Shown piece after piece: positions 1-7,129 of a stretch of DNA of 7,468 nt (its first letter is position 1; each line of letters begins with the position of its first letter). Under the pieces are notes generated by a model that ran no database searches, was not told the DNA's origin, and saw nothing but the letters and a program-made list of their open reading frames with translations. The position numbers were made by a program, and so were the translations under genes. Origin of the DNA: Minisyncoccota bacterium (lineage in GTDB: Bacteria > Verrucomicrobiota > Lentisphaeria > Oligosphaerales > MVZH01); assembly GCA_021734725.1 (NCBI GenBank), contig JAIPIM010000200.1, positions 1-7,468 on the forward strand. Direction: 5' to 3'.

Positions 1-2
1 CC

Positions 3-869
3 TGTACGGGCTGTATTGAGACCGAGGCCATTGACTTCCTCGTACAACACCTGCAGTCCGGCGGCTTATGCATCTTCTGCCCCACAATCCCCGTGATCGA
101 TTTGGACGGGAACCCTGACCCGCGATTGGCGGATCTGCTGGACGTTCGCCTTACCGAAACTATCCGTCCGGCAGGCGGCCGAATTCTGGATTACGGCAGT
201 CGAGTCGTGGAGTTTGGCGTTGACGACCGGGTTGGCATCGACGGCTGGCTGTTCGCCCACGATTTCCCTGCCGGAAGCGATGTTCTGGCAACGCATGCCG
301 ATCATTCTCTGGCAGCCGCAGTCCCGACACAAAAAGGCAAGGCCATTGTAGTTGGTTTCGATCCGGCCTACACATCCGCGGGCACCCAACGGTTCTGGAT
401 GGACACACTCAATGGTGCGCTGGGGCTTGAGCCCACTGTCCGGTGCGAAGGCGCCTGGCACCATGCACTCCGGCGGCGGTCGGATACTACGTCCTTCCTG
501 ACCGTGATAAACCTCAACGGCACATCGGACTCGAGCCGCCTGATCGTAGACGCGGCAATACCGGACAGTGAGGCAGTCGAACTCGATTTGGAACTCGGCG
601 CGCACGAGGCACGATGCCTGATATTTAACACCAGATTGGGCAAGCACCGGTTGCTCTATACGACCAGCGAACTGACTCCGCTGAACAAAGCACGATCCGT
701 CTTCCGCCTGCGCGGTCATTGCGGGACGTCAGGCGTACTTGCCTTTGCCGAACCGGTTACCGTCGACATCAACGGCCGGTCCATCGCATCGCAAGCAGAG
801 AACGGACACCATATCGTTCGCTATGTGCACGAAAAAACGCCGTCGGTCGCAAGACTAAACACAGAATGA
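3..869 (+). CDS. C-terminal part of a GH35/GH42-type beta-galactosidase-like protein (left-truncated)
   Basis: The frame is open from base 3 to the TGA at 867-869 and gives 288 residues, so the gene begins before the window. A GTG at 93 could be read as a start, but it has no Shine-Dalgarno and lies inside continuous coding sequence. Visible residues 10-50 carry a hydrophobic strand, a Gly-Gly turn (SGGLCIFCPTIP) and then DLDGNPDPRL, the pattern of the glutamine-amidotransferase-like (trimerisation-type) domain behind the barrel of GH42 and of some bacterial GH35 beta-galactosidases. Residues 111-121 (KGKAIVVGFDP) resemble the closing strand of that domain. The rest, to residue 288, looks like one or two all-beta domains. 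The catalytic barrel is not in the window, so activity cannot be confirmed. By family knowledge such enzymes remove terminal beta-galactose. It sits directly upstream of a secreted GH123-like gene and is probably in the same operon. Another GH clan-A family is possible. Confidence 0.6.
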   Translation, partial: CTGCIETEAIDFLVQHLQSGGLCIFCPTIPVIDLDGNPDPRLADLLDVRLTETIRPAGGRILDYGSRVVEFGVDDRVGIDGWLFAHDFPAGSDVLATHADHSLAAAVPTQKGKAIVVGFDPAYTSAGTQRFWMDTLNGALGLEPTVRCEGAWHHALRRRSDTTSFLTVINLNGTSDSSRLIVDAAIPDSEAVELDLELGAHEARCLIFNTRLGKHRLLYTTSELTPLNKARSVFRLRGHCGTSGVLAFAEPVTVDINGRSIASQAENGHHIVRYVHEKTPSVARLNTE

Positions 870-871
870 GG
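868..871 (+). promoter_or_regulatory. Shine-Dalgarno of the GH123-like gene, overlapping the upstream stop codon
   Basis: The bases GAGG lie seven bases before the ATG at 879. They share bases with the TGA stop (867-869) of the preceding gene. This supports the chosen start and suggests translational coupling between the two genes. Confidence 0.55.
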
Positions 872-878
872 TTCAGAC

Positions 879-2960
879 ATGCGAAAGAAACGACTTTGTC
901 TCGCGCTTGGTGTGGCATTAGCGCCATTCATGCTCACGGCATCAGCTATGGCTGCCGAATCCATCACGCTGTGGACAACCGGTGACGCACTGATGCCGGG
1001 ATGGGGCCTGTACCCCAACGGCACAAAGTACGGAGGGACCCCTGTGCTCGGAAAGCGTGCGGCCTGGGGAACAGGAAAACTCACATGGGTGGCGGAGTTT
1101 CCGGAAACTGGCACATACCAGGTTTGGGTCCGGCGGTATGGCGGGTATGGCCGCGTCATCGTGACCGTCGACGAAGAATCCCTTACCGGCGGAAAAGGCG
1201 GTGGCGGCGGCGCCCGCTACGTTTGGCGACACAAAGGCATATCGCGAATCACGGCTGGACAACATCATGTGGACGTGCGGGTTCGCGGAACTATGTTCGA
1301 CGCAGTGTTGTTCACCACGGACGCCGCATACAATCCGGCGAAGGGACCCCTTCCCGAACCCATCGCGGAACCGAGGGTGGGCGCTCCGCGGGCTTATCGA
1401 GATGACAGTAAACTGGAAAACCTCGCGGGCAGCCAGGCTTTTGTTGTGGCCGACGCCAAACCGGGTGTCGTGCACCTCAACGATGCGCTTCCAGACCCCG
1501 GCGACTTAATTGAGGAACTGCGGCTTTGGGGCGCTCCAAACCAGTATGTATCCGGGAGTTTCATTGTGCGGGCAGTGAAGGATACCGGTACGCTGACGCT
1601 CAGCATCGATGGCGTGACCGGTCCGCAAAAAACGCGAATCCCGGCCGCGAACATCGACCTGCGGGTGGTGCATCTTCGGAAGCGGGTCCGAGCCTTGTAC
1701 AGCCAGGGCGCGCGCGGCATTGTAACCGCGCTTACACCGGACCTGCTCCTGCGCGACGACCGTACCGGCATACCCCCGAAGGGCGAACAGGGCGGGTACG
1801 GCGGGGGAGCCTGTGTAACGGACATTCCAGCCCACGAAAGTCGTCAATTCCGAGTAACCGTCCGCATTCCGGAGGACGCCCCCCCCGGGCATTACCAAGG
1901 AACATTGACCCTTCGCACGAAAGGTAACTGGAAACGTCTGTGGTTACCCAAACAAACGACATTGCCAGTGGCAATCGACGTATTGCCCATCGATCTCCGG
2001 CCTGTTGAAGGATGGTACGGACTCTACTATCCGGCACAACCGGTGCATCCCGAACGCGCCAACTACGTATCTCCAGACCGCTATGTGGACGAACTGCGCG
2101 ACCAAGTACGCCATGGCTGCAACGGCGTTACTCTTTACGGCGGTTTTTCCACGCTGGAATTAGCGAAAAAAGCAGGCATGACGCAGGCACCCGTTCTCAT
2201 GCATTGGCCCGACGGTCGGGCTCCCGAGCAGGTGCGTGCGGCGCAAGACCCTGGTTTTCCAGACCTCTATTACTACGGTGTCGATGAACCGCATGGCGAT
2301 GCGGTCGAACGCTGCCGGAAAGAGGCGGAACGACGGCAGAAAGCCGGTCTGCATATGTTCACGGCCATCAACAGCAGGCCGGCACGCGATGCCACCAAAG
2401 AATTCATCGACCGTCCAGTGTACAATATCTACGTATTCGATGCGACCAGCGGCACCGCGGCCTATGCAAAAGACAAGGGATTCGTCCCCATTTCGTACTG
2501 GGTTACGTCAATTTCTTATCCGCTCTACTACCGGGCTTTAACCGGTCTCTATAACACCGCGGCAGGTTACCTGGGTACAGGCCCATGGGCGTACGCCGAT
2601 ACCCCCGGCGACAAGATCTGGACGAAAGAAAAGCACATGCACGCGGTAAGTTATCCGGACGAGAACGGCAAACCAATCCCGTCTTTACGCTGGGAAGCGT
2701 ATCGCGATGGAGTCGATGACGTCCGCTACCTGCAAGCACTGGACCGCGTTATTGAGCGCGCCGCCGAACGGCTTGCCGGCCCCAACCCTCCGCCACAGCT
2801 CGCCACTGCTCTCGCGGCGGCGCACGACGTCCGCAAAAACCATTACGAATCGATCGGCGGACGATGGTTCGCCTATCTGAACAGCCTGCGCGGCGATACC
2901 CTGCCGGCTACCCGTCGAGCGCTGGCCGATGCTATCGTTACCCTCTCGGAAGCTATGTAG
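879..2960 (+). CDS. Secreted GH123/DUF4091-like glycoside hydrolase with N-terminal binding module
   Basis: This is a complete 693-aa protein. Residues 1-25 form a Sec signal peptide: basic MRKKR, a hydrophobic core and an Ala-Met-Ala site before AES. Residues 27-150 look like a jelly-roll binding module (GTYQVWVRR; later FDAVLFTTDAAYNP) of the kind often attached to planctomycete-type secreted proteins. Residues 185-370 look like the beta-sandwich that precedes the catalytic domain in GH123/DUF4091 proteins. The barrel spans about 371-625. It has GCNGVTLYGG at 413-422, an adjacent Asp469-Glu470 pair in YYYGVDEP, and the signature SLRWEAYRDGVDDVRYL at 602-618. In characterised GH123 enzymes an Asp-Glu pair carries out substrate-assisted removal of beta-GalNAc, with Glu as acid/base. 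The C-terminus (626-693) is helical. A Gly-rich loop (104-111) interrupts the binding module. Specificity is uncertain because many DUF4091 proteins are uncharacterised. The neighbours are also hydrolase-like. Confidence 0.75.
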   Translation: MRKKRLCLALGVALAPFMLTASAMAAESITLWTTGDALMPGWGLYPNGTKYGGTPVLGKRAAWGTGKLTWVAEFPETGTYQVWVRRYGGYGRVIVTVDEESLTGGKGGGGGARYVWRHKGISRITAGQHHVDVRVRGTMFDAVLFTTDAAYNPAKGPLPEPIAEPRVGAPRAYRDDSKLENLAGSQAFVVADAKPGVVHLNDALPDPGDLIEELRLWGAPNQYVSGSFIVRAVKDTGTLTLSIDGVTGPQKTRIPAANIDLRVVHLRKRVRALYSQGARGIVTALTPDLLLRDDRTGIPPKGEQGGYGGGACVTDIPAHESRQFRVTVRIPEDAPPGHYQGTLTLRTKGNWKRLWLPKQTTLPVAIDVLPIDLRPVEGWYGLYYPAQPVHPERANYVSPDRYVDELRDQVRHGCNGVTLYGGFSTLELAKKAGMTQAPVLMHWPDGRAPEQVRAAQDPGFPDLYYYGVDEPHGDAVERCRKEAERRQKAGLHMFTAINSRPARDATKEFIDRPVYNIYVFDATSGTAAYAKDKGFVPISYWVTSISYPLYYRALTGLYNTAAGYLGTGPWAYADTPGDKIWTKEKHMHAVSYPDENGKPIPSLRWEAYRDGVDDVRYLQALDRVIERAAERLAGPNPPPQLATALAAAHDVRKNHYESIGGRWFAYLNSLRGDTLPATRRALADAIVTLSEAM

Positions 2961-3003
2961 ACAAAGTCAGGCACGCCCGGTAACAAACAGAGGAGAAAAC
3001 AGC
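2961..3003 (+). promoter_or_regulatory. Intergenic gap with strong Shine-Dalgarno for the 1360-aa gene
   Basis: The 43-base gap contains AGAGGAGA at 2989-2996, with GGAG ending eight bases before the ATG at 3004. This is the best ribosome binding site in the window and decides the start of the next gene. I see no terminator-like hairpin and no convincing promoter, so read-through from the upstream gene is likely. Confidence 0.7.
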
Positions 3004-6000
3004 ATGATAAAAGTCTCACGAAGATGGAACATTTTGAGCCCATTTATTAGTGTCATCGTGGCCGTGACCCTCCACTCCCGCCACGTTGACGCTGACACTG
3101 AACATCTTCTGGGCTGGTACGATTTCGCCGCGGGAAACGGCGAAAATCTGACAGTCACGGTAACACCCGAAGGAGAGTTCACAGTCGGTGACTGCGATGG
3201 CTACCGCCTGTTACGCATCACGCCGTCAACGAGCGCGCCTGTTGAAATCAGGGACGGTCAGCATAAACCGGAATTCCCAAATATAAACCTGGAGGAGGCA
3301 GGGAAGAAGCAGGATGTCCGAATCAACCTGAGTCTTTCGGGAAAAGACAGCCTGGGCATTGACCCCGGCAAACCGGAAAATGTCATGGTTGTGCTCGAGC
3401 TGTACGATGTCGGGTACACTGGAACGTTCGGTTCCTATCATTTTCACATCTACGGCAGCGGTAAAGAACGGCGAGACGCTATTGCACACGGTACGGCCAG
3501 TGGATCCAACTGGGGTAACATGCCGATGACTCGGGCACGCATCCGGAAACGGCCGTACTTGTTGCAAAACACACTGTTGAACGGCAGCGTCAAAGATGCT
3601 CCAGGATCGGATATCTCGATTCGCGTTAACAGTAGCCTTCTGGTGCGTTCGATCTTCCTCTATCGGGTCAACATGGCCGATTACGACCTTTTCGAAACGC
3701 GCTTACGCGATCTCAACGAACAGCAGATACCGCTGTTGCGTAAGCGGGCGTTGGTCGAAGACCGAGCGGAGCAGACGCGACGTATGGTCCACTACCTGAG
3801 CCTCTCGGGCAAGAGCACCAGGAAACTTCGGAAAAACATTGCGGCCATGTCTGAAAGCCGTTCCAGTATCTTGCGGGCCATCCAGGAAATGGAGACTGCA
3901 ACCGACGCATTCTATTTTCAAGGACGTACAGCCGTGGCGGAAGGCGACCGGGACGCGCTTGACAACATGGTTGCCGGAATAGTAGATCGGGCAAAAGCCA
4001 TCGACCGGGAACTTTCCGAGTTGGATACCGTCGCCGAGCGTACTGCGGCGGGCGCCATGCACACGGCGGAAAAGCAGGACCAATACTGGTGGTTCTCTCC
4101 GCTCCGCACAAGTCCGCCCCCCATGCCGTACATTGGCGGCAAGATCAATCCACGGGAGCGCATCATCTTCTGCCGCGGCGACGGCGGCTACAGTTATCGG
4201 CACGATTGGAAAATGCCTTACGCCAGATCCGTTGGCGTTACCTTTCATCCACTGGCATACATGTACCCGGCACTCCAGGAGGATCTCGCCTCGTTTGCCG
4301 CCCATCGCACTGACGACACTCGCCAGGCCGCGTTCACTCAAGTCTTCATGAATGACATGGGCAGTTCGGTATGGAGCTACCGCCATACGCACATCCTTCC
4401 CCTTGGCAGCTGGTTCAAAAAGAAGTATGAAGGAAAAACAGACATCTGGACCTGGACGAGCGCGGGCGAACAGAAAGGAAGGCTCAACGTTTTCAACGAC
4501 GAAGTGCGGCAACTTTTTGTCGACCATCATCGGGCGATTGCTCGGCGTCAACGGTTTACCAGGAAGTGGAACCTGCCTTGGATGGGCGCGGAGATGATGC
4601 AGTTTTATGGCGGCCGCGAAAACGGCTACTCGCCATCCGCGGTCAAAAAGTTCAGGGCTTACCTCAAGGAACTGTACGGTGACATCGACGCCATGAATGC
4701 AGCCCTCGGTACGGAGTATGCGGATTTCGCTACTGTGGAACCCCCGCCGGACATGGGAGAGGTCCTGCGGCGGCGCCCGGGGCCGCTGGATTACCATTTC
4801 GAACGCTTCCGCCGCAAGGGGCCGGTGGACATCTTTGACATGAGCGCTCGGGCAATGAAGAAGGAGAATCCTGACTTTCAGAGCTGGTTCGAATCGATGG
4901 CGCGATTCGACCTGACTCCGGCGCACGGGTTGGATACTTACAACATGTTCCGAGTCGCCGACATGGCCGCAACCCACAGTCAGGGAGAATTCAATCCCAT
5001 CTGGAACATGTCGGTCCACCGGTACTTCCCAAACACCGTCTACGGCAAGCAGGAACACCTGCCTCAGGAAAACGAGGCCAACTGCGATCCCAACGTGGAA
5101 ATGTTGCGGGCAGCCGCACACGCCGGCTGGAATCTGGAACTTATCTGCCGTAATCGGACGCTGGGATTGTGGGGAGCACCCGCCGGATACCGGCGCGCTC
5201 TCGAGCCGTATGGACCGTACCTGCATGACGGCAGACGTGACGTTGTTCCCTACCGGAACAGCGGTGAGTCGACGGTGTTTCGCAAGCGCGCGGACGCGTG
5301 GCTGCCTTTGCTTAACAATCTGCGCTGGAAACATCCCGAGGTGGGTATGCTGTACAGTACGACAACACAGATTGTCGGCTGGCCTTACCAGGAGACGGAA
5401 TTCGAGGGGTTGAACCTGCATCAATGGTTTTTCTACGGCTCAATACCGTATTTCGTCGTTCACGAAGACGCAGTTGCGGATACGCGGGAAACCCTGGGCG
5501 ATTACCGCGTAATCATTGCCCCGTACGCACCACTGACCCAACGCGAAATCAGCCGCAAATGGCTCAACTGGATCCGCGTCGGTGGCGTGCTGCTGGCAAG
5601 CGGCCCTTTCGGCGTGTATGACCAGTTTGGCCAGGAGGACCTGACCGTGTTGCGTACGGCATTCGGCGACAGCCTCAAGATCGAATACGCAACCGACGAA
5701 ATCGCCGGCCGTGGCAAAAACCGCCTGGATGCAGCCTCCATCCAATACCTTCGAGAGAACGGAATCTTTGATGTGGACAGCATCTCCGGATGGTTTTGGA
5801 ATGTGGAGTATGAGACAATGCCGGAAACGGCTCGGGTTTTGCTGCGACTCGAGGACGGGCGCCCGGTCCTGCTCGAAGCCGACTATGAAGGCGGCCGAGT
5901 TGTTTTCAGCGCGTGCGGCGCATTTGCCAATCAGCTCGGGACACTCTACATGAATCAACTGCGGGGGCGCATGACGCCGTTTGCACAACCGACGCGGCAG

Positions 6001-7086
6001 TACGGATTGCTTGGTTTTCCGCTCACCGACGCCGCGCATCGCCTTTACCTCATGGTGATCAACTATGACTTGTTCCGCGAGGTTCGGGATGAAATCACGG
6101 TGAACGCTGCGTTACGCCGCGTCGTAGACGTCAGCCTGGAACACGGTTTTCCCGTCCCCTTCGAGACGAGTGCTACCACATCAACCATCGACCTCGAACT
6201 TCCGCCCGGCCGCGGAGCTTTACTGGATCTCGGACACGAAGCCGACATGACTTGGCGCGTGGGGCAAATCAATGAGGACAACGGGACCGTTCCCGACCCG
6301 CCTCCGGACATTTACTCTGCCAAACTGAAAAAACTTGCGGCTTCAGACCGTCCACCGGAACTGACGCGCGAAGCATGGGCACTGACAGCGTTGGCCCGGC
6401 GCTGGGCGTCACGCGGTGTTGTGACACGAGCGCGGGAGTACCTCGAAAAGGCAGATGCGCTCACAAAACCGCCGGAGTTCGTTTCGTTCGACGGTGACCG
6501 TGTCCGTGCGCAACGCACCAAACAGCCGATCACGATCGACGGCAGCCTGGACGACTGGAGCGACGCTGAAACCTACGCACTGAAGGGGTCAGCAACTTCC
6601 GGCGGTCGCTTTCGGGTCGCCTATGACAATACATACCTCTATCTCGCGATTGCCGTGCGGGACGACCATGTAAAGAATCTCGGAGAAGAGGCCTCCGGCG
6701 TGAATTGGGTCTACGCCTGTGACGGTGCCGAAATCGCTTTGAATCCGTGCGACACCACAGGAAAAGTCCCTTCCGGAATCGTGGACAACTGGCTGCATGA
6801 CGGCTTTGCCGCCTTGACCTTTTCGGTCAGTGGCCGCATGCGGGCCATGCCGTTCACAGTCGCCGGACCGGGTGACGCAAAAACCGCGACACAACGGCTG
6901 GAAGGCGGGTATGCCATGGAAATCACTTTCCCGCTCGAAGACTACTGCATTCTCCCGGCCGCCGGTGCTTCCATCGGTTTCGATGTGAAGTTGAAGGGCG
7001 CGACTGGCACGTTCAGCCGCTATGCGCGCCGCCAGGGACGGGAAAAAGACGGCAAACGTCTGGGCCGACTCTATTTTACTCAATGA
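3004..7086 (+). CDS. Large secreted GH42-like multidomain glycoside hydrolase with C-terminal CBM9-like module
   Basis: The start at 3004 (1360 aa) is chosen for its strong ribosome binding site and because it opens with a plausible signal peptide: basic residues 3-7, hydrophobic 10-23, Val-Asp-Ala at 28-30. An in-frame ATG at 2929 would overlap the upstream gene and bury this signal. In order: beta-sandwich (about 35-222); Arg/Glu-rich helices, probably coiled coil (229-350); divergent TIM barrel (about 375-770); trimerisation-like alpha/beta domain (about 776-985, IRVGGVLLASGPFGVYDQFG); small beta domain (1000-1075); helical linker (1103-1152); CBM9/DOMON-like module (1165-1360) with TIDGSLDDW, YLYLAIAVRDD, CDGAEIALNP and GGYAMEITFPL. 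The barrel shows GH42-like spacing: GAEMMQFYGG (candidate acid/base Glu530), FRAYLKELYGDIDAMNAALG, FERFRRKGPVDIF, and KQEHLPQENEA (candidate nucleophile Glu684). The residue before Glu530 is Ala, not the usual Asn. It probably acts on a beta-galactoside-like glycan outside the cytoplasm; activity is unproven. Confidence 0.7.
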   Translation: MIKVSRRWNILSPFISVIVAVTLHSRHVDADTEHLLGWYDFAAGNGENLTVTVTPEGEFTVGDCDGYRLLRITPSTSAPVEIRDGQHKPEFPNINLEEAGKKQDVRINLSLSGKDSLGIDPGKPENVMVVLELYDVGYTGTFGSYHFHIYGSGKERRDAIAHGTASGSNWGNMPMTRARIRKRPYLLQNTLLNGSVKDAPGSDISIRVNSSLLVRSIFLYRVNMADYDLFETRLRDLNEQQIPLLRKRALVEDRAEQTRRMVHYLSLSGKSTRKLRKNIAAMSESRSSILRAIQEMETATDAFYFQGRTAVAEGDRDALDNMVAGIVDRAKAIDRELSELDTVAERTAAGAMHTAEKQDQYWWFSPLRTSPPPMPYIGGKINPRERIIFCRGDGGYSYRHDWKMPYARSVGVTFHPLAYMYPALQEDLASFAAHRTDDTRQAAFTQVFMNDMGSSVWSYRHTHILPLGSWFKKKYEGKTDIWTWTSAGEQKGRLNVFNDEVRQLFVDHHRAIARRQRFTRKWNLPWMGAEMMQFYGGRENGYSPSAVKKFRAYLKELYGDIDAMNAALGTEYADFATVEPPPDMGEVLRRRPGPLDYHFERFRRKGPVDIFDMSARAMKKENPDFQSWFESMARFDLTPAHGLDTYNMFRVADMAATHSQGEFNPIWNMSVHRYFPNTVYGKQEHLPQENEANCDPNVEMLRAAAHAGWNLELICRNRTLGLWGAPAGYRRALEPYGPYLHDGRRDVVPYRNSGESTVFRKRADAWLPLLNNLRWKHPEVGMLYSTTTQIVGWPYQETEFEGLNLHQWFFYGSIPYFVVHEDAVADTRETLGDYRVIIAPYAPLTQREISRKWLNWIRVGGVLLASGPFGVYDQFGQEDLTVLRTAFGDSLKIEYATDEIAGRGKNRLDAASIQYLRENGIFDVDSISGWFWNVEYETMPETARVLLRLEDGRPVLLEADYEGGRVVFSACGAFANQLGTLYMNQLRGRMTPFAQPTRQYGLLGFPLTDAAHRLYLMVINYDLFREVRDEITVNAALRRVVDVSLEHGFPVPFETSATTSTIDLELPPGRGALLDLGHEADMTWRVGQINEDNGTVPDPPPDIYSAKLKKLAASDRPPELTREAWALTALARRWASRGVVTRAREYLEKADALTKPPEFVSFDGDRVRAQRTKQPITIDGSLDDWSDAETYALKGSATSGGRFRVAYDNTYLYLAIAVRDDHVKNLGEEASGVNWVYACDGAEIALNPCDTTGKVPSGIVDNWLHDGFAALTFSVSGRMRAMPFTVAGPGDAKTATQRLEGGYAMEITFPLEDYCILPAAGASIGFDVKLKGATGTFSRYARRQGREKDGKRLGRLYFTQ
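6508..7083 (+). other. CBM9/DOMON-like domain region within the 1360-aa protein
   Basis: Residues about 1169-1360 of the GH42-like protein form a separate C-terminal beta module. Hallmarks are the opening ITIDGSLDDW, the strand YLYLAIAVRDDHV, the Asp-Gly-Ala-Glu motif at 1240-1243, GGYAMEITFPLEDY at 1301-1314 and the closing IGFDVKL. CBM9 modules usually bind reducing ends or short glycans. Here the module would tether the enzyme to its substrate. The boundary is approximate. Confidence 0.7.
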
Positions 7087-7129
7087 CCGATAAGAAAAAC
7101 TATTATAAAAACACCTCGGGACCCCTGCC
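7087..7129 (+). promoter_or_regulatory. A+T-rich intergenic spacer, possible weak promoter or leader
   Basis: The 43-base gap contains an A+T-rich tract at 7090-7113, unlike the surrounding DNA, with TATTAT (7101-7106) and TATAAA (7104-7109) that could serve as a -10 element. No matching -35 is visible at the right distance. The ribosome binding site of the next gene is weak: only CGGGA near 7117-7121. An unstructured leader that helps translation is an equally good explanation. Confidence 0.2.

Noticed and set aside
93..869. Treating GTG at 93 as the true start of the first gene.
   Set aside because: The frame is open from base 3, the upstream residues fit the same domain, and there is no Shine-Dalgarno before 93. 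The gene is truncated by the window edge.
719..985. A plus-strand 88-codon frame bridging the first and second genes.
   Set aside because: It overlaps two well-supported genes in another frame and its arginine-rich translation looks like out-of-frame reading.
1188..1214. The GGCGG-rich tract encoding a Gly-rich stretch, as a possible repeat element.
   Set aside because: It is short, in frame and explained as a flexible loop in the binding module. There is no second copy in the window.
1879..1886. A run of eight C residues within the GH123-like gene, as a possible frameshift or phase-variation site.
   Set aside because: The frame is intact across the run and both flanks fit the same domain (PEDAPPGHYQ), so there is no sign of a frameshift. 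A single run of this length is weak evidence for phase variation.
2929..3003. An upstream in-frame ATG at 2929 for the 1360-aa gene.
   Set aside because: It would overlap the end of the preceding gene by 32 bases, has no good ribosome binding site and would place 25 polar residues before the signal peptide. The ATG at 3004 has a near-ideal site.
3703..5424. A 573-codon open frame on the minus strand, inside the 1360-aa gene.
   Set aside because: Long antisense frames are expected opposite G+C-rich genes. Its translation has no recognisable domain, while the plus-strand frame has strong domain motifs throughout.
5440..6039. A minus-strand 199-codon frame.
   Set aside because: It is a shadow of the trimerisation-like domain coding region, with no start signal or domain pattern.
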